In this document: one piece after another, positions 55,101 through 61,247 of the stretch
Numbering within the stretch: the first letter of the stretch is position 1
Layout: the number at the start of each line of letters is the position of its first letter
From: an uncultured Pseudoxanthomonas sp.
GTDB lineage: Bacteria > Pseudomonadota > Gammaproteobacteria > Xanthomonadales > Xanthomonadaceae
DNA: 64,000 nucleotides
NCBI GenBank assembly: GCA_946479745.1
Contig: CAMLGZ010000003.1
Location: 304,605 to 368,604, forward strand
Direction: 5' to 3'
The notes under the pieces: generated by a model
The model's database searches: none
Seen by the model: only the letters and a program-made list of their open reading frames with translations
Told to the model about the DNA's origin: nothing
Translations under genes and position numbers: made by a program

Positions 55101-55817
55101 GGCATCGTCGTCGTTGGCTATCAGCGGATTGGCCAGCACCGCGATCGGTGGCGTGGTGCTGGTGTTGTCGCCAGGGTTGGGGTCGGTGACCGAGGGCGGC
55201 AGCAAGACGCTGGCTGTATTGGCGCCAATGGTTGCCGGAGTCGCCAGCGGAGCGGTGCCGGTGACATCAATGACGACGGCGCCGCCTACGGCGAGCGTCA
55301 CCGACAAGTTGAGGTTGCCGGTTCCCGCAGCCGCGCTGCAGCTCGATCCTGCCGAGACAGGAGCGCATGTCCAGCCGATCGCGCTCAACTCACTGGGCAA
55401 GGTGTCGATGACGGTCACACCCGATGCCAGAGAAGGGCCGGCATTGCTGACCTGTATCCGATAAGTGACCTGGGAGCCGGCCAGCGCTGGCGAAGCGCTG
55501 ATCAGCGTTTTCAGAACCGTCACGTCGGCCTGCAGCGCAAGCGCGTTGTTGTCGGTGGCGCTGTTGTTGCCGGCCGCCGGATCGGAGGTGTCCCCCGGCA
55601 GCGTCACGGTGACCGTGTTGGACAGAGTGCCGGGGTAAGTCTGGGCGAATGCATTGGAAGCTGCCGTCAAGGCGGCCAGGAATATCGAGGCCGCCACGGC
55701 GTAGCGCACAAGCAGAACGCTCGCGCCGGTGGATAGGGGTCGCGGTAGTGCAAGAGTGCGCTGTCGCATAACCGTGTCCCCGCCGTACGTGGCTACCGCG
55801 TTTTCCCTACTGGCCAT
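49155..55817 (-). CDS. Giant Ig-like repeat protein with DUF11, SdrD-B-like and two OmpA-like domains
   Basis: This is about 2220 residues. Order: signal peptide (YAVAASIFLAALTAASNAFA), the last strands of a DUF11 domain (TYPGTLSNTVTVTLPG), one full DUF11 domain, and 16 Ig/cadherin-like repeats of ~96 residues. Each repeat begins AVDDxAGPV and most carry a Cys pair (YQICENLNPTNCDTA). Then come DUF11 (LTKQAGQRTARIGDLVRYTV), an SdrD-B-like domain (LGTVFNDLNGNGTQQPGERG) and two OmpA-like segments (FFESGRATIDPQYEDLF; FDTDRATIRPQYRKLIEQVA ... IEIAGHADMRGS). The ends suggest a long secreted fibre held at the peptidoglycan. ATGs at 55835, 55817 and 55769 are possible starts; 55817 has GGGGA in front. 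Confidence 0.88.
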   Translation of the reverse strand: MASRENAVATYGGDTVMRQRTLALPRPLSTGASVLLVRYAVAASIFLAALTAASNAFAQTYPGTLSNTVTVTLPGDTSDPAAGNNSATDNNALALQADVTVLKTLISASPALAGSQVTYRIQVSNAGPSLASGVTVIDTLPSELSAIGWTCAPVSAGSSCSAAAGTGNLNLSVTLAVGGAVVIDVTGTAPLATPATIGANTASVLLPPSVTDPNPGDNTSTTPPIAVLANPLIANDDDASASPVPGLAGGIAVANVLANDNLNGSVATLAGVDLSLVSPASDPGVSLNTGNGQVTVAPGTPAATYTLTYRICERSNPTNCDTALVTLVVSPAVIQAVDDNAGPLNGNTGGIGVVNVLSNDTVDGGPASLSQVTLTPTNGGPLTINPSGSVDVAPNTPAGTYTATYQICEQSNPGNCDSAVVTVVVAAAAIDAVNDTAGPVSGTAGGTAVINVLSNDTLDGVAVVPAQITLTPTNSGPLTINPDGTVDVAPGTPVGTYTASYQICEILNPANCDTATVSIAVEAALINAADDTAGPVNGGPGAIAVTNVLNNDTLDGVAVVPAQITLTPTNSGPLTINLDGTVDVAPGTPVGTYTATYQICENLNPANCDTATVTVTVSTATINAVDDLAGPVNGASGATAVTNVLGNDLLNGVAVVPAQITLTPANSGPLTINLDGTVDVAPNTAAGSYTASYQICENLNPTNCDSATVTVSVSAATIDAVNDTAGPVPGASGGTAVTNVLTNDTLNGAAVVPAQIILTPTNSGPITINGDGTVDVAPNTAAGSYAASYQICEILNPANCDTAIVNVTVGAASIDAVDDTAGPVSGGTGGSGGVAVINVLANDLLNGVAVVPAQVTLIPARNGPITINPNGAVDVAANTPAGTYTASYQICENLNPTNCDTATVTVIVAAAVIVANDDDASGMPIAGHAGGTAVANVLANDSLNGAVASVVDVVLSITVPPGNAGVVLNTSNGRVDIAPATPAGSYSLTYQICEQSNPGNCDSAVVTVVVAAAAIDAVNDTAGPVSGTAGGTAVINVLSNDTLDGVAVVPAQITLTPTNSGPLTINPDGTVDVAPGTPVGTYTASYQICEILNPANCDTATVSIAVEAALINAADDTAGPVNGGPGAIAVTNVLNNDTLDGVAVVPAQITLTPTNSGPLTINLDGTVDVAPGTPVGTYTATYQICENLNPANCDTATVTVTVSTATINAVDDLAGPVNGASGATAVTNVLGNDLLNGVAVVPAQITLTPANSGPLTINLDGTVDVAPNTAAGSYTASYQICENLNPTNCDSATVTVSVSAATIDAVNDTAGPVPGASGGTAVTNVLTNDTLNGAAVVPAQIILTPTNSGPITINGDGTVDVAPNTAAGSYAASYQICEILNPANCDTAIVNVTVGGATIDAVDDVAGPVNGATGAIAVINVLTNDQLNGAPLSPALVTLIPTNVSPLTINADGSVDVAAGTPGGSYSASYRICENLNPVNCDSAVVTVTVSAAVIDAVDDQAGPVGGAQGATALINVLDNDTLGGAPANSGNVLLAPVSLGPITINADGTLDVAAGTPPGTYTAGYRICDAGDASRCDNAIATVVVVATLVEAVDDAGSTPQNVALTVPVLGNDLYNNAPVQPSQVTITAATDPAHGTVTIAGNGVVSYMPDANYSGADTFDYTVCETQAPSSCSTATVNIVVLANQVTAVDDQATTVQPDPVVIAILTNDTSAGAPLDPASLTVSSAPANGIVVCAQGACTYTASAGYSGPDSFVYSICDVSQPVRVCDSATVTVTVLATPVLIRLTKQAGQRTARIGDLVRYTVTAENIGEVDAIAVSLLDAAPAGFTLVDGQVQVDDLDDSGTVVATRPMRVDALDIPVGSRASIVYYLRIGAGVGPGVHTNRAVMQDAAGEAISNVATADVEIESDPLLEDSLILGTVFNDLNGNGTQQPGERGLPGVRIGSVEGLIMETDAYGRFHLVGISGGASARGRNFILKVDTATLPAGSTFTTENPRVRRITPGIPVRFDFGVKIPDGRIGGGSAKAMVELGEVFFESGRATIDPQYEDLFQKILEPIKSAKGGRLLITAHADAEDLALRRAQAVRTALNEKLDAAIAAQTAIELRTEIDSSEALVTLDSNVVLGDLLFDTDRATIRPQYRKLIEQVAQNINQRGTGTIEIAGHADMRGSVEHNLALSQRRADAVFRAIAALISEQVRQRLRVVVSATPTPPAMSAGARK
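51632..52854 (-). repeat. Long direct repeat, copy 1 (1223 bases)
   Basis: This segment is, as far as I compared it, base-for-base identical to 53387-54609 (offset 1755 bases, exactly 585 codons). It covers about four and a quarter repeat units inside the giant gene. Flanking units are clearly diverged, so the identity ends sharply at both borders. Confidence 0.9.
53387..54609 (-). repeat. Long direct repeat, copy 2 (1223 bases)
   Basis: This is the second copy of the block at 51632-52854. It stays in frame, so loss or gain of one 1755-base period by homologous recombination would leave an intact reading frame shorter or longer by 585 residues. Confidence 0.9.
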
Positions 55818-55867
55818 TTGCGTTCCCCAATCCATTGCCTGTCGTTCTTGCGTAGGCCTGCTTCGAA

Positions 55868-58015
55868 TCAATACGCTGCGGGGTCGGCGCTAAACGCAAC
55901 GGGTACGGTGATCGTGGCTTGCCCGCCCGCGGCAAGGTCGACGGTGACGCTGACGCTCTGTTGTCCTGCAGCGCCGCCGCTGGCGGCAGCACAGGTGCCG
56001 CCGGTTGCGATGCAGGTCCACGGGGCCGAGAGCGTCGCGCCGGGGGGAAGGACGTCGTTGACGGCCGCACCGACGACCGCGTCGGGCCCGGCGTTGCTGA
56101 CGGTGATCGAGTAGGTTGCGGTATCGCCCGGCGTGTAGGTGCCGCTGCCGTCGGACTTGGTGACCGACACATCCGCCTGGCGGGTCCGATTGGTGATCCT
56201 GCAGGTGATGGTGACCGGATCGGGCGTCAGCGCGGGAGCCGATAACGAGAAGCTGCTTCCGGTGCCGGAACTTATCTGGGTTCCGTTCTGGTCGGTGCAC
56301 GCCCAGGTGCTGACATAGCGACCGAGCGTGGTGCCGGTGCCAGCGGCTTCCGCCAAGTCGTACGCCGCTCCCGGCGTGGTGACTGCAGGCGCGGTCGCAC
56401 CGCCGTTGCCAACGTCGCTGGCCGATGCCACCAAGGTACCGCTCTGGCTTACGCTCAGATTGAATAGCCCGGGGTCTTCTACCGGTTGCAGCACCTTCGC
56501 CAAAGTCAGCAATGCGGCGCAGGACCGCGCAATGCCTTCGACCGTGAACACCGCGTTGCCTACGCGAATGCCCAGCAAGCCCAGCAGGTTATCGACCAAG
56601 CCGCCCAACAGCGCATTGAACACCGGTTGCAGCACTGCGGTGGCGGTCGATCCCAGACTGGCCTCAACTGCGCTGACCACCGAATTCAGGATCGGGACCA
56701 ACGCAGGCGGCACGCCGATCGGCAGGCCCAGCAACGTCACCGTCGGCGTGCCGCTGGTGACATTGATATCCAGGGTGTTCAACAGATCCACGACCAGCGT
56801 TCCCGCACTCACCGTTCCGCTGCTTGCGGTACGGGTTTGCGGATAGGGTGCGTTGACGGTAAAACTCTGAAGCGAGGGAGATCCGGTTGCCGCTGCGCGC
56901 GCGGTCACCGTCAGTGGAACGCGCACCGCGACCAGGCCAACGCCCAACAGGTTGACGTTGAACCGAAGATCGAGATTGTTGATGGTGACGGGCGTGACCA
57001 CCGCATCGGTGATCACGGTGGTGCGATTGAAGAACACGCTGTCGGCCACTGTGCCGACGTAGAAATTCACCAGGCCCGGACGGGCATTGAAGCTCACCGT
57101 GCCGGCAAGCGCATCCACGGCGGTGATGGTGCCTTCGGCGCGTGCTATGTCGGCATAGAGTTGCAGCTTGAGCACGTCCGCAGTCAGGGTGACGTTGGTC
57201 AGCCCCAGGCCCAGCGCATTGATCGCATTGGTGACCGCCGTCAGATCCAGGCCCTGCACCACATCGACGTTGAGCTTGACGCGTATGGCGCCGGTGTGGA
57301 ACGAGACGCCTTGCGGCCCGCAGACGTAAACGGGAGGTTCCACTACCTGGAGCCACAGCTGCAGGTTGGCCAGGCCGGTCAAACCCAATGCTGCCGTGTT
57401 GACGGTGATGGGTTGCGGCGTAGTCAGAACGTTGCGGTAGTTGTAAAGCTGCGCCGCGCCGGTCACCAGATCCAGCAGGTCCAATTCCACCAATGCAAGC
57501 GAACCAGGCGGCAATGCGATCTGCAGTAAGTCCGAAAGACGAATGGTGCCGACCAGGCCTGGCACGCCCAGCGGCAACGCGTTCAGCGCATTGGCCGCTG
57601 CAGTGTTGCCATCGGCCTGCAAGACCTGCGCCATCGCCAGTTGCAGCTGGCCCAAAGTTATATCGGAATTGAGTATCTGGCTGGTATCGCTCAGGCCCAG
57701 GTTCACGCCCAGCTGCGCGATCAAGGCATTCAAGTTGATGTCGGACTGCGCCAATGCATTCCAGTCCAACACGCTCGCATTGACCGTGGTGCCAGGCAAC
57801 AGCGTACTCAACAGCAAGTTGAGCAAAGGCCCTTGGGTACTGTCCACCTGCACCAGGCGCGGGCCTGCCGACACGCATGCGCCCGCCGTGCACCCAGTCT
57901 GGGCGCGAACCGGCGGCGAAACCGAAAAAAAGGCAAGCGCAGACAGGCAAGCCGTCAATGCCATGCGGACGAATCGTCCACGCGCGCACATCCCCATAAC
58001 CGAACGATCCCTCAT
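55868..58015 (-). CDS. Secreted protein with TadG-like region and truncated C-terminal DUF11 domain
   Basis: The 715-residue protein has a signal peptide (MALTACLSALAFFSVSPPVRA). Residues ~45-480 are hydrophobic and strand/helix-rich with VDSTQGPLLNLLLSTLLPGT, SVLDWNALAQSDINLNALIA and TLGQLQLAMAQVLQADG, which resemble the C-terminal region of TadG-type pilus proteins. A beta-rich segment (VSTWACTDQNGTQISSGTGS) follows, then DUF11 from ADVSVTKSDGSGTYTPGDT. That domain stops at VPVAFSADPAAY, where DUF11 normally continues with GTLSNTxTV; the missing strands begin the next protein. ATGs at 58030 and 58015 are possible; 58015 has GGGGAGTGA before it. Confidence 0.82.
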   Translation of the reverse strand: MRDRSVMGMCARGRFVRMALTACLSALAFFSVSPPVRAQTGCTAGACVSAGPRLVQVDSTQGPLLNLLLSTLLPGTTVNASVLDWNALAQSDINLNALIAQLGVNLGLSDTSQILNSDITLGQLQLAMAQVLQADGNTAAANALNALPLGVPGLVGTIRLSDLLQIALPPGSLALVELDLLDLVTGAAQLYNYRNVLTTPQPITVNTAALGLTGLANLQLWLQVVEPPVYVCGPQGVSFHTGAIRVKLNVDVVQGLDLTAVTNAINALGLGLTNVTLTADVLKLQLYADIARAEGTITAVDALAGTVSFNARPGLVNFYVGTVADSVFFNRTTVITDAVVTPVTINNLDLRFNVNLLGVGLVAVRVPLTVTARAAATGSPSLQSFTVNAPYPQTRTASSGTVSAGTLVVDLLNTLDINVTSGTPTVTLLGLPIGVPPALVPILNSVVSAVEASLGSTATAVLQPVFNALLGGLVDNLLGLLGIRVGNAVFTVEGIARSCAALLTLAKVLQPVEDPGLFNLSVSQSGTLVASASDVGNGGATAPAVTTPGAAYDLAEAAGTGTTLGRYVSTWACTDQNGTQISSGTGSSFSLSAPALTPDPVTITCRITNRTRQADVSVTKSDGSGTYTPGDTATYSITVSNAGPDAVVGAAVNDVLPPGATLSAPWTCIATGGTCAAASGGAAGQQSVSVTVDLAAGGQATITVPVAFSADPAAY

Positions 58016-58089
58016 CGGCTCACTCCCCATGTAGTCGATGCCGTAGCGCCAGCGAGTCTTTCGCCGCCGGGAGGTACCGGTGCGCCGCT

Positions 58090-58283
58090 ACTTGGGGGAT
58101 TAATATGGCGGCTTACAAAAGCGGTCAACCTTCAATAACTGTGATTTGGGTTAGCACGCCTTAGCGTTGGATTCGACTACTATCGGCCGCAGGGGAAAAT
58201 TGAACATGCGTCAGCGGTTGACTACAACTTTCGGTAAGAGTTGTTTAGCAGTCAGAATCGCTTACATCCGCACTTGGGGGATT
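58090..58283. repeat. Direct repeat ACTTGGGGGATT in the regulator upstream region
   Basis: ACTTGGGGGATT occurs at 58090-58101 and 58272-58283, followed by TAATATG and GAATGATG. The second copy supplies the ribosome site of the XRE gene; the first precedes a 19-codon open frame (58105-58164, MAAYKSGQPSITVIWVSTP). This may be a duplicated start region or an operator pair; there is no other support. Confidence 0.45.
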
Positions 58284-58285
58284 GA

Positions 58286-58651
58286 ATGATGTCGATGCCG
58301 TGCCGTATCCGTAAATTGCGGAACAGCGCCAAGCTGTCCCAGACCGAGCTTGCGCTGCTTGTCGGTGTCCAAAGAAGCGCTGTTGCCCAATGGGAAAGTG
58401 AGAATGGCACTCATCCCAGCGTCGAACACCTGTCGAAACTGGCGGTGGTTACCGGTGCGACTTTCGAATGGCTGGCGACCGGGAGAGGCCCCGATAACAG
58501 CAGTTTTTACGCAGAATCCGGTACCGCTGCGGTCGCGTGGGATTTCGCGCAGGACGATATCGAAAGCCGGGTGCTGGACCTTTTGCGCCAGATGCCGGTA
58601 AAAAAGCAGCTCGTGGCATGCAAGCTCCTGGAAGCCTTGATCGGTCCCTAG
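58286..58651 (+). CDS. XRE-family HTH regulator
   Basis: The 121-residue protein has an N-terminal Cro/CI-type helix-turn-helix (CRIRKLRNSAKLSQTELALL, VGVQRSAVAQWESENGTHPS, VEHLSKLAVVTGATFEWLAT) and a C-terminal helix pair (DIESRVLDLLRQMPVKKQLV). It starts at ATGATG after GGGGG. It is divergent from the giant-repeat operon with only ~270 bases between them, so it is a candidate regulator of that operon, of the EmrE-like pump, or of itself. Confidence 0.82.
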   Translation: MMSMPCRIRKLRNSAKLSQTELALLVGVQRSAVAQWESENGTHPSVEHLSKLAVVTGATFEWLATGRGPDNSSFYAESGTAAVAWDFAQDDIESRVLDLLRQMPVKKQLVACKLLEALIGP

Positions 58652-59169
58652 TGCCCAGCGCTTCCGTCGCGCCGCCATGTCGCAGACGCGTATTTGGATC
58701 GAGCCAATCCTGCATGGTGCGTGGCGCTTCCCGGCAACGTTGAATGCAGAGCCTGCCCTGTTTTCGGTTCTCGAACGGCATGGCCCGGCGCCTTTATTGC
58801 AGATTTCGCAATGTAAATATTTCACATCCCGGCAATCGGATCGTCGCGAAAATTCGGTGCTGCTCTTTGGATCGTTTCGAAAGGATTCTGTAAGGTCGAT
58901 TACAACGCTAGACCGTTTGTCGCTTCATCGATGGCCACGGCATTGGCCCGACGTTCCTGAGGCGCAGCGTATGGTGCGCGATGCACTGGACGCCTACGTC
59001 GCACCGAAAGTCGAATCGGAACCGCTGCTGCCACCGGAAGTGATACGCCGGTACCGCGGCTGGACGCTCCGGATTTCAGCGAAAGCGCTCACAGCATCGA
59101 CCGAAGAACAAGACTGTTTTATCGCGCCTTTGGCGAGCAGAATGCCGCCCCGCTCTATGGAGACACGCG
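58652..59169. other. 518-base region without a supported gene
   Basis: A plus-strand frame is open through 58677-59555, overlapping the pump gene, but it lacks the GC-rich third-position bias of its neighbours and a ribosome site. The part reading WPDVPEAQRMVRDALDAY (around 58952-59010) has protein-like composition and may be a remnant. No guanidine-riboswitch-like tandem ACGR hairpins were seen upstream of the SMR gene. Confidence 0.35.
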
Positions 59170-59502
59170 ATGAAGAACTGGCTCTTTCTGGCTATTGCAA
59201 TCGTTGGCGAGGTGGTGGCGACTTCGGCGCTGAAAAGCAGCGAGGGATTCACCAGGCTGATGCCCTCGCTGATAGTTCTCGCAGGCTACAGTGCGGCCTT
59301 CTATTTCCTTTCCCTGGCCCTGAAGTCGATTCCCGTCGGCATCGCTTATGCGGTTTGGGCCGGGCTTGGGATTGTCCTGGTCGCAGCCATCGCATGGCTC
59401 TTCCACGGACAGAAGCTGGATTCGTGGGCGCTGGTCGGCATGGGCCTCATCATCAGCGGTGTCGCGGTCCTGAACTTGCTGTCCAAAACAAGCGCCCATT
59501 GA
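59170..59502 (+). CDS. EmrE-type small multidrug resistance transporter
   Basis: The 110-residue inner-membrane protein has four helices. The essential membrane Glu lies in [60 protein letters not shown] and the C-terminal LLSKTSAH match EmrE/QacE-type SMR pumps rather than the Gdx (guanidinium) subtype. These function as dimers exporting quaternary cations in exchange for protons. The ATG follows GGAGACACGCG. Confidence 0.93.
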   Translation: MKNWLFLAIAIVGEVVATSALKSSEGFTRLMPSLIVLAGYSAAFYFLSLALKSIPVGIAYAVWAGLGIVLVAAIAWLFHGQKLDSWALVGMGLIISGVAVLNLLSKTSAH

Positions 59503-59609
59503 ATAGCGCTATGCGACTGAAAGGCCGGAGTTGCTGCGAATGCAGCCCGATGTAGTATCGGGTCGGTTAATGGATCCGGTGCGGGCCCTGCCCGACAGCG
59601 CCGGTTCTT

Positions 59610-61172
59610 TCACCAGAAACTGGCGTACAACGCGCACAGGATCGCAACCACCGCCACGCTGGCGATATTGAACGATCCGCTGGTCGCATAACTGACGTCG
59701 CTGGTCTTGATGCGATCGCTGACGCCGGAGGCTTTGCTGGCCAGCGACACCACGATCGCCAGCACCAGGGCCAGTAGGAACACCAGACCGACGCGATCCA
59801 TGAACGGCAGCGAAGGCCAGCCCAGCTTCAACACCACCGAGAGCGCGAACGAACCGATCGCCGCGGCCAGCGCACCGGCCTCGTTGGCGCGCTTCCAGAA
59901 CAGACCCAGCACGAAAATCACCACGATGCCCGGAGTGAAGAAGCCGGTGTATTCCTGGATGTACTGGAACCCCTGGTCGAAGCTGCCCAGCAACGGACGC
60001 GCGGTCAGGATGGCCAGCAGTATGGACACCGTGGCCGCGATGCGGCCGACGCGCACCAGTTTTGTTTCGTCGTGGTTCTTGTGTTGCTTGGCGTAGAAAT
60101 CCAGGGTGAAGATGGTGGCGACCGAATTGATCTTGGAAGCCAGCGACGCCACGATCGCCGCCACCAGCGCCGCGAACACCAGGCCCAGAATGCCGCTGGG
60201 CAGGATCGCCATCATGGTCGGGTAGGCCTGATCCGGACGCGCCAGGTCTTTGGCCAGCACGACGGCGGCGATGCCCGGCAACACAACGATCACCGGCATC
60301 AACAGCTTGAGGAAGGCGGCGAAAACCACGCCCTTCTGCGCTTCCTTGATGTCCTTGGCCGCCAGCGCGCGCTGGATGATGTACTGGTTGAAGCCCCAGT
60401 AGCTGACATTCATGATCCACATGCCGCCGATCAATACGCTCAGTCCCGGCAGATCCTTGTAGAAGGGGCTGTCCTTGGACAGGATCATGTGGAAGTGCTC
60501 GGGATGCGCCTGCCACAGCTTGCTGAAGCCGGCCACGATGCCGGCACCGTCGCCGATCTTGCTTAGCGTCAGCGCCGACACCAGCAGGCCGCCGAGCACC
60601 AGCAGCGACACCTGCACGATGTCGGTCAACGCCACCGCTTTCAGTCCGCCGTACAACTGGTAGGCCAGTGCGAATATGCCGAGCAGCGCCAGCGCCAGCA
60701 TCTGGTCCATGCCGGTGACCTGCGCCACGGCCAGCGACCCCAGCCACAGGATCGAAGTGAGATTGACGAAGACGTACAGCCCCAGCCAGAACACGGCCAT
60801 CAGCGTGCGGATCCTGGTGCCGTAACGCTCTTCCAGGAACTGCGGCATGGTGTAGATGCCGTTGCGCAGAAAGATGGGCAGGAAGAACTTGCCCACGATG
60901 AGCAGGGTGATCGCCGCCATCCATTCGTAAGAGGCGATCGCCAGGCCGATGGCGTAGCCGGAACCGGACATGCCGATGATCTGCTCGGCCGAGATGTTGG
61001 CCGCGATCAGCGAAGCGCCTATAGCCCACCACGGCAGCGATTTGCTGGCGAGGAAATAATCCTTCGCCGATTTCTGGTGGCCGCCTTTCTCGCGCGACAC
61101 CAGTTGCGCCAGCACGAAAATGCCGGCCAGGTAGGCCAAGACGATACCGATATCGATCGGGGATAGTGTCAT
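59610..61172 (-). CDS. Sodium/sugar symporter (SSS family)
   Basis: The 520-residue inner-membrane protein has about 14 helices. SSS signatures: KDYFLASKSLPWWAIGASLI, ISAEQIIGMSGSGYAIGLAI, GGLKAVALTDIVQVSLLVLG and SLASKINSVATIFTLDFY, the last matching SglT-type sodium/glucose transporters. It is downstream of the GH3 gene by 75 bases in the same direction, so uptake of the released sugar is likely. The ATG at 61172 is chosen over an upstream in-frame start. Confidence 0.93.
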   Translation of the reverse strand: MTLSPIDIGIVLAYLAGIFVLAQLVSREKGGHQKSAKDYFLASKSLPWWAIGASLIAANISAEQIIGMSGSGYAIGLAIASYEWMAAITLLIVGKFFLPIFLRNGIYTMPQFLEERYGTRIRTLMAVFWLGLYVFVNLTSILWLGSLAVAQVTGMDQMLALALLGIFALAYQLYGGLKAVALTDIVQVSLLVLGGLLVSALTLSKIGDGAGIVAGFSKLWQAHPEHFHMILSKDSPFYKDLPGLSVLIGGMWIMNVSYWGFNQYIIQRALAAKDIKEAQKGVVFAAFLKLLMPVIVVLPGIAAVVLAKDLARPDQAYPTMMAILPSGILGLVFAALVAAIVASLASKINSVATIFTLDFYAKQHKNHDETKLVRVGRIAATVSILLAILTARPLLGSFDQGFQYIQEYTGFFTPGIVVIFVLGLFWKRANEAGALAAAIGSFALSVVLKLGWPSLPFMDRVGLVFLLALVLAIVVSLASKASGVSDRIKTSDVSYATSGSFNIASVAVVAILCALYASFW

Positions 61173-61247
61173 TTCAGCCTCAACTGGAAACCTGGTCGGC
61201 ATGGACCCCGGCAGGATGTGCCGGGGAAGAAAACGCGTGACGAATCG

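Larger units (their letters stand above)
50470..55125 (-). repeat. Array of 16 Ig/cadherin-like protein repeats
   Basis: Sixteen consecutive ~290-base units encode modules with consensus AVDDxAGPVxG...AVxNVLxNDxLNG...VTLTPTNSGPLTINxDGTVD...YxICExxNPxNCDxA. The first and eighth are a variant (ANDDDAS...) and the last three are the most divergent. Units 3-6 and 9-12 are identical because of the long duplication listed separately. Confidence 0.9.

Noticed and set aside
50470..55125. Possible CRISPR-like array because of regular ~288-base repeats
   Set aside because: The period is far too long, there are no spacers, and the units are coding Ig-like modules.
49281..55736. 2151-codon plus-strand frame opposite the giant repeat gene
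   Set aside because: It mirrors the repeat pattern of the minus-strand gene and lacks a signal peptide or known domain; such long antisense frames arise from GC-rich codon bias.
58652..59169. Guanidine riboswitch upstream of the SMR transporter
   Set aside because: No tandem ACGR-loop hairpins were seen and the protein looks EmrE-type rather than Gdx-type.
58677..59555. 292-codon plus-strand frame overlapping the pump gene
   Set aside because: Its second half is a shadow of the clear SMR gene and its first half lacks codon bias and a ribosome site.
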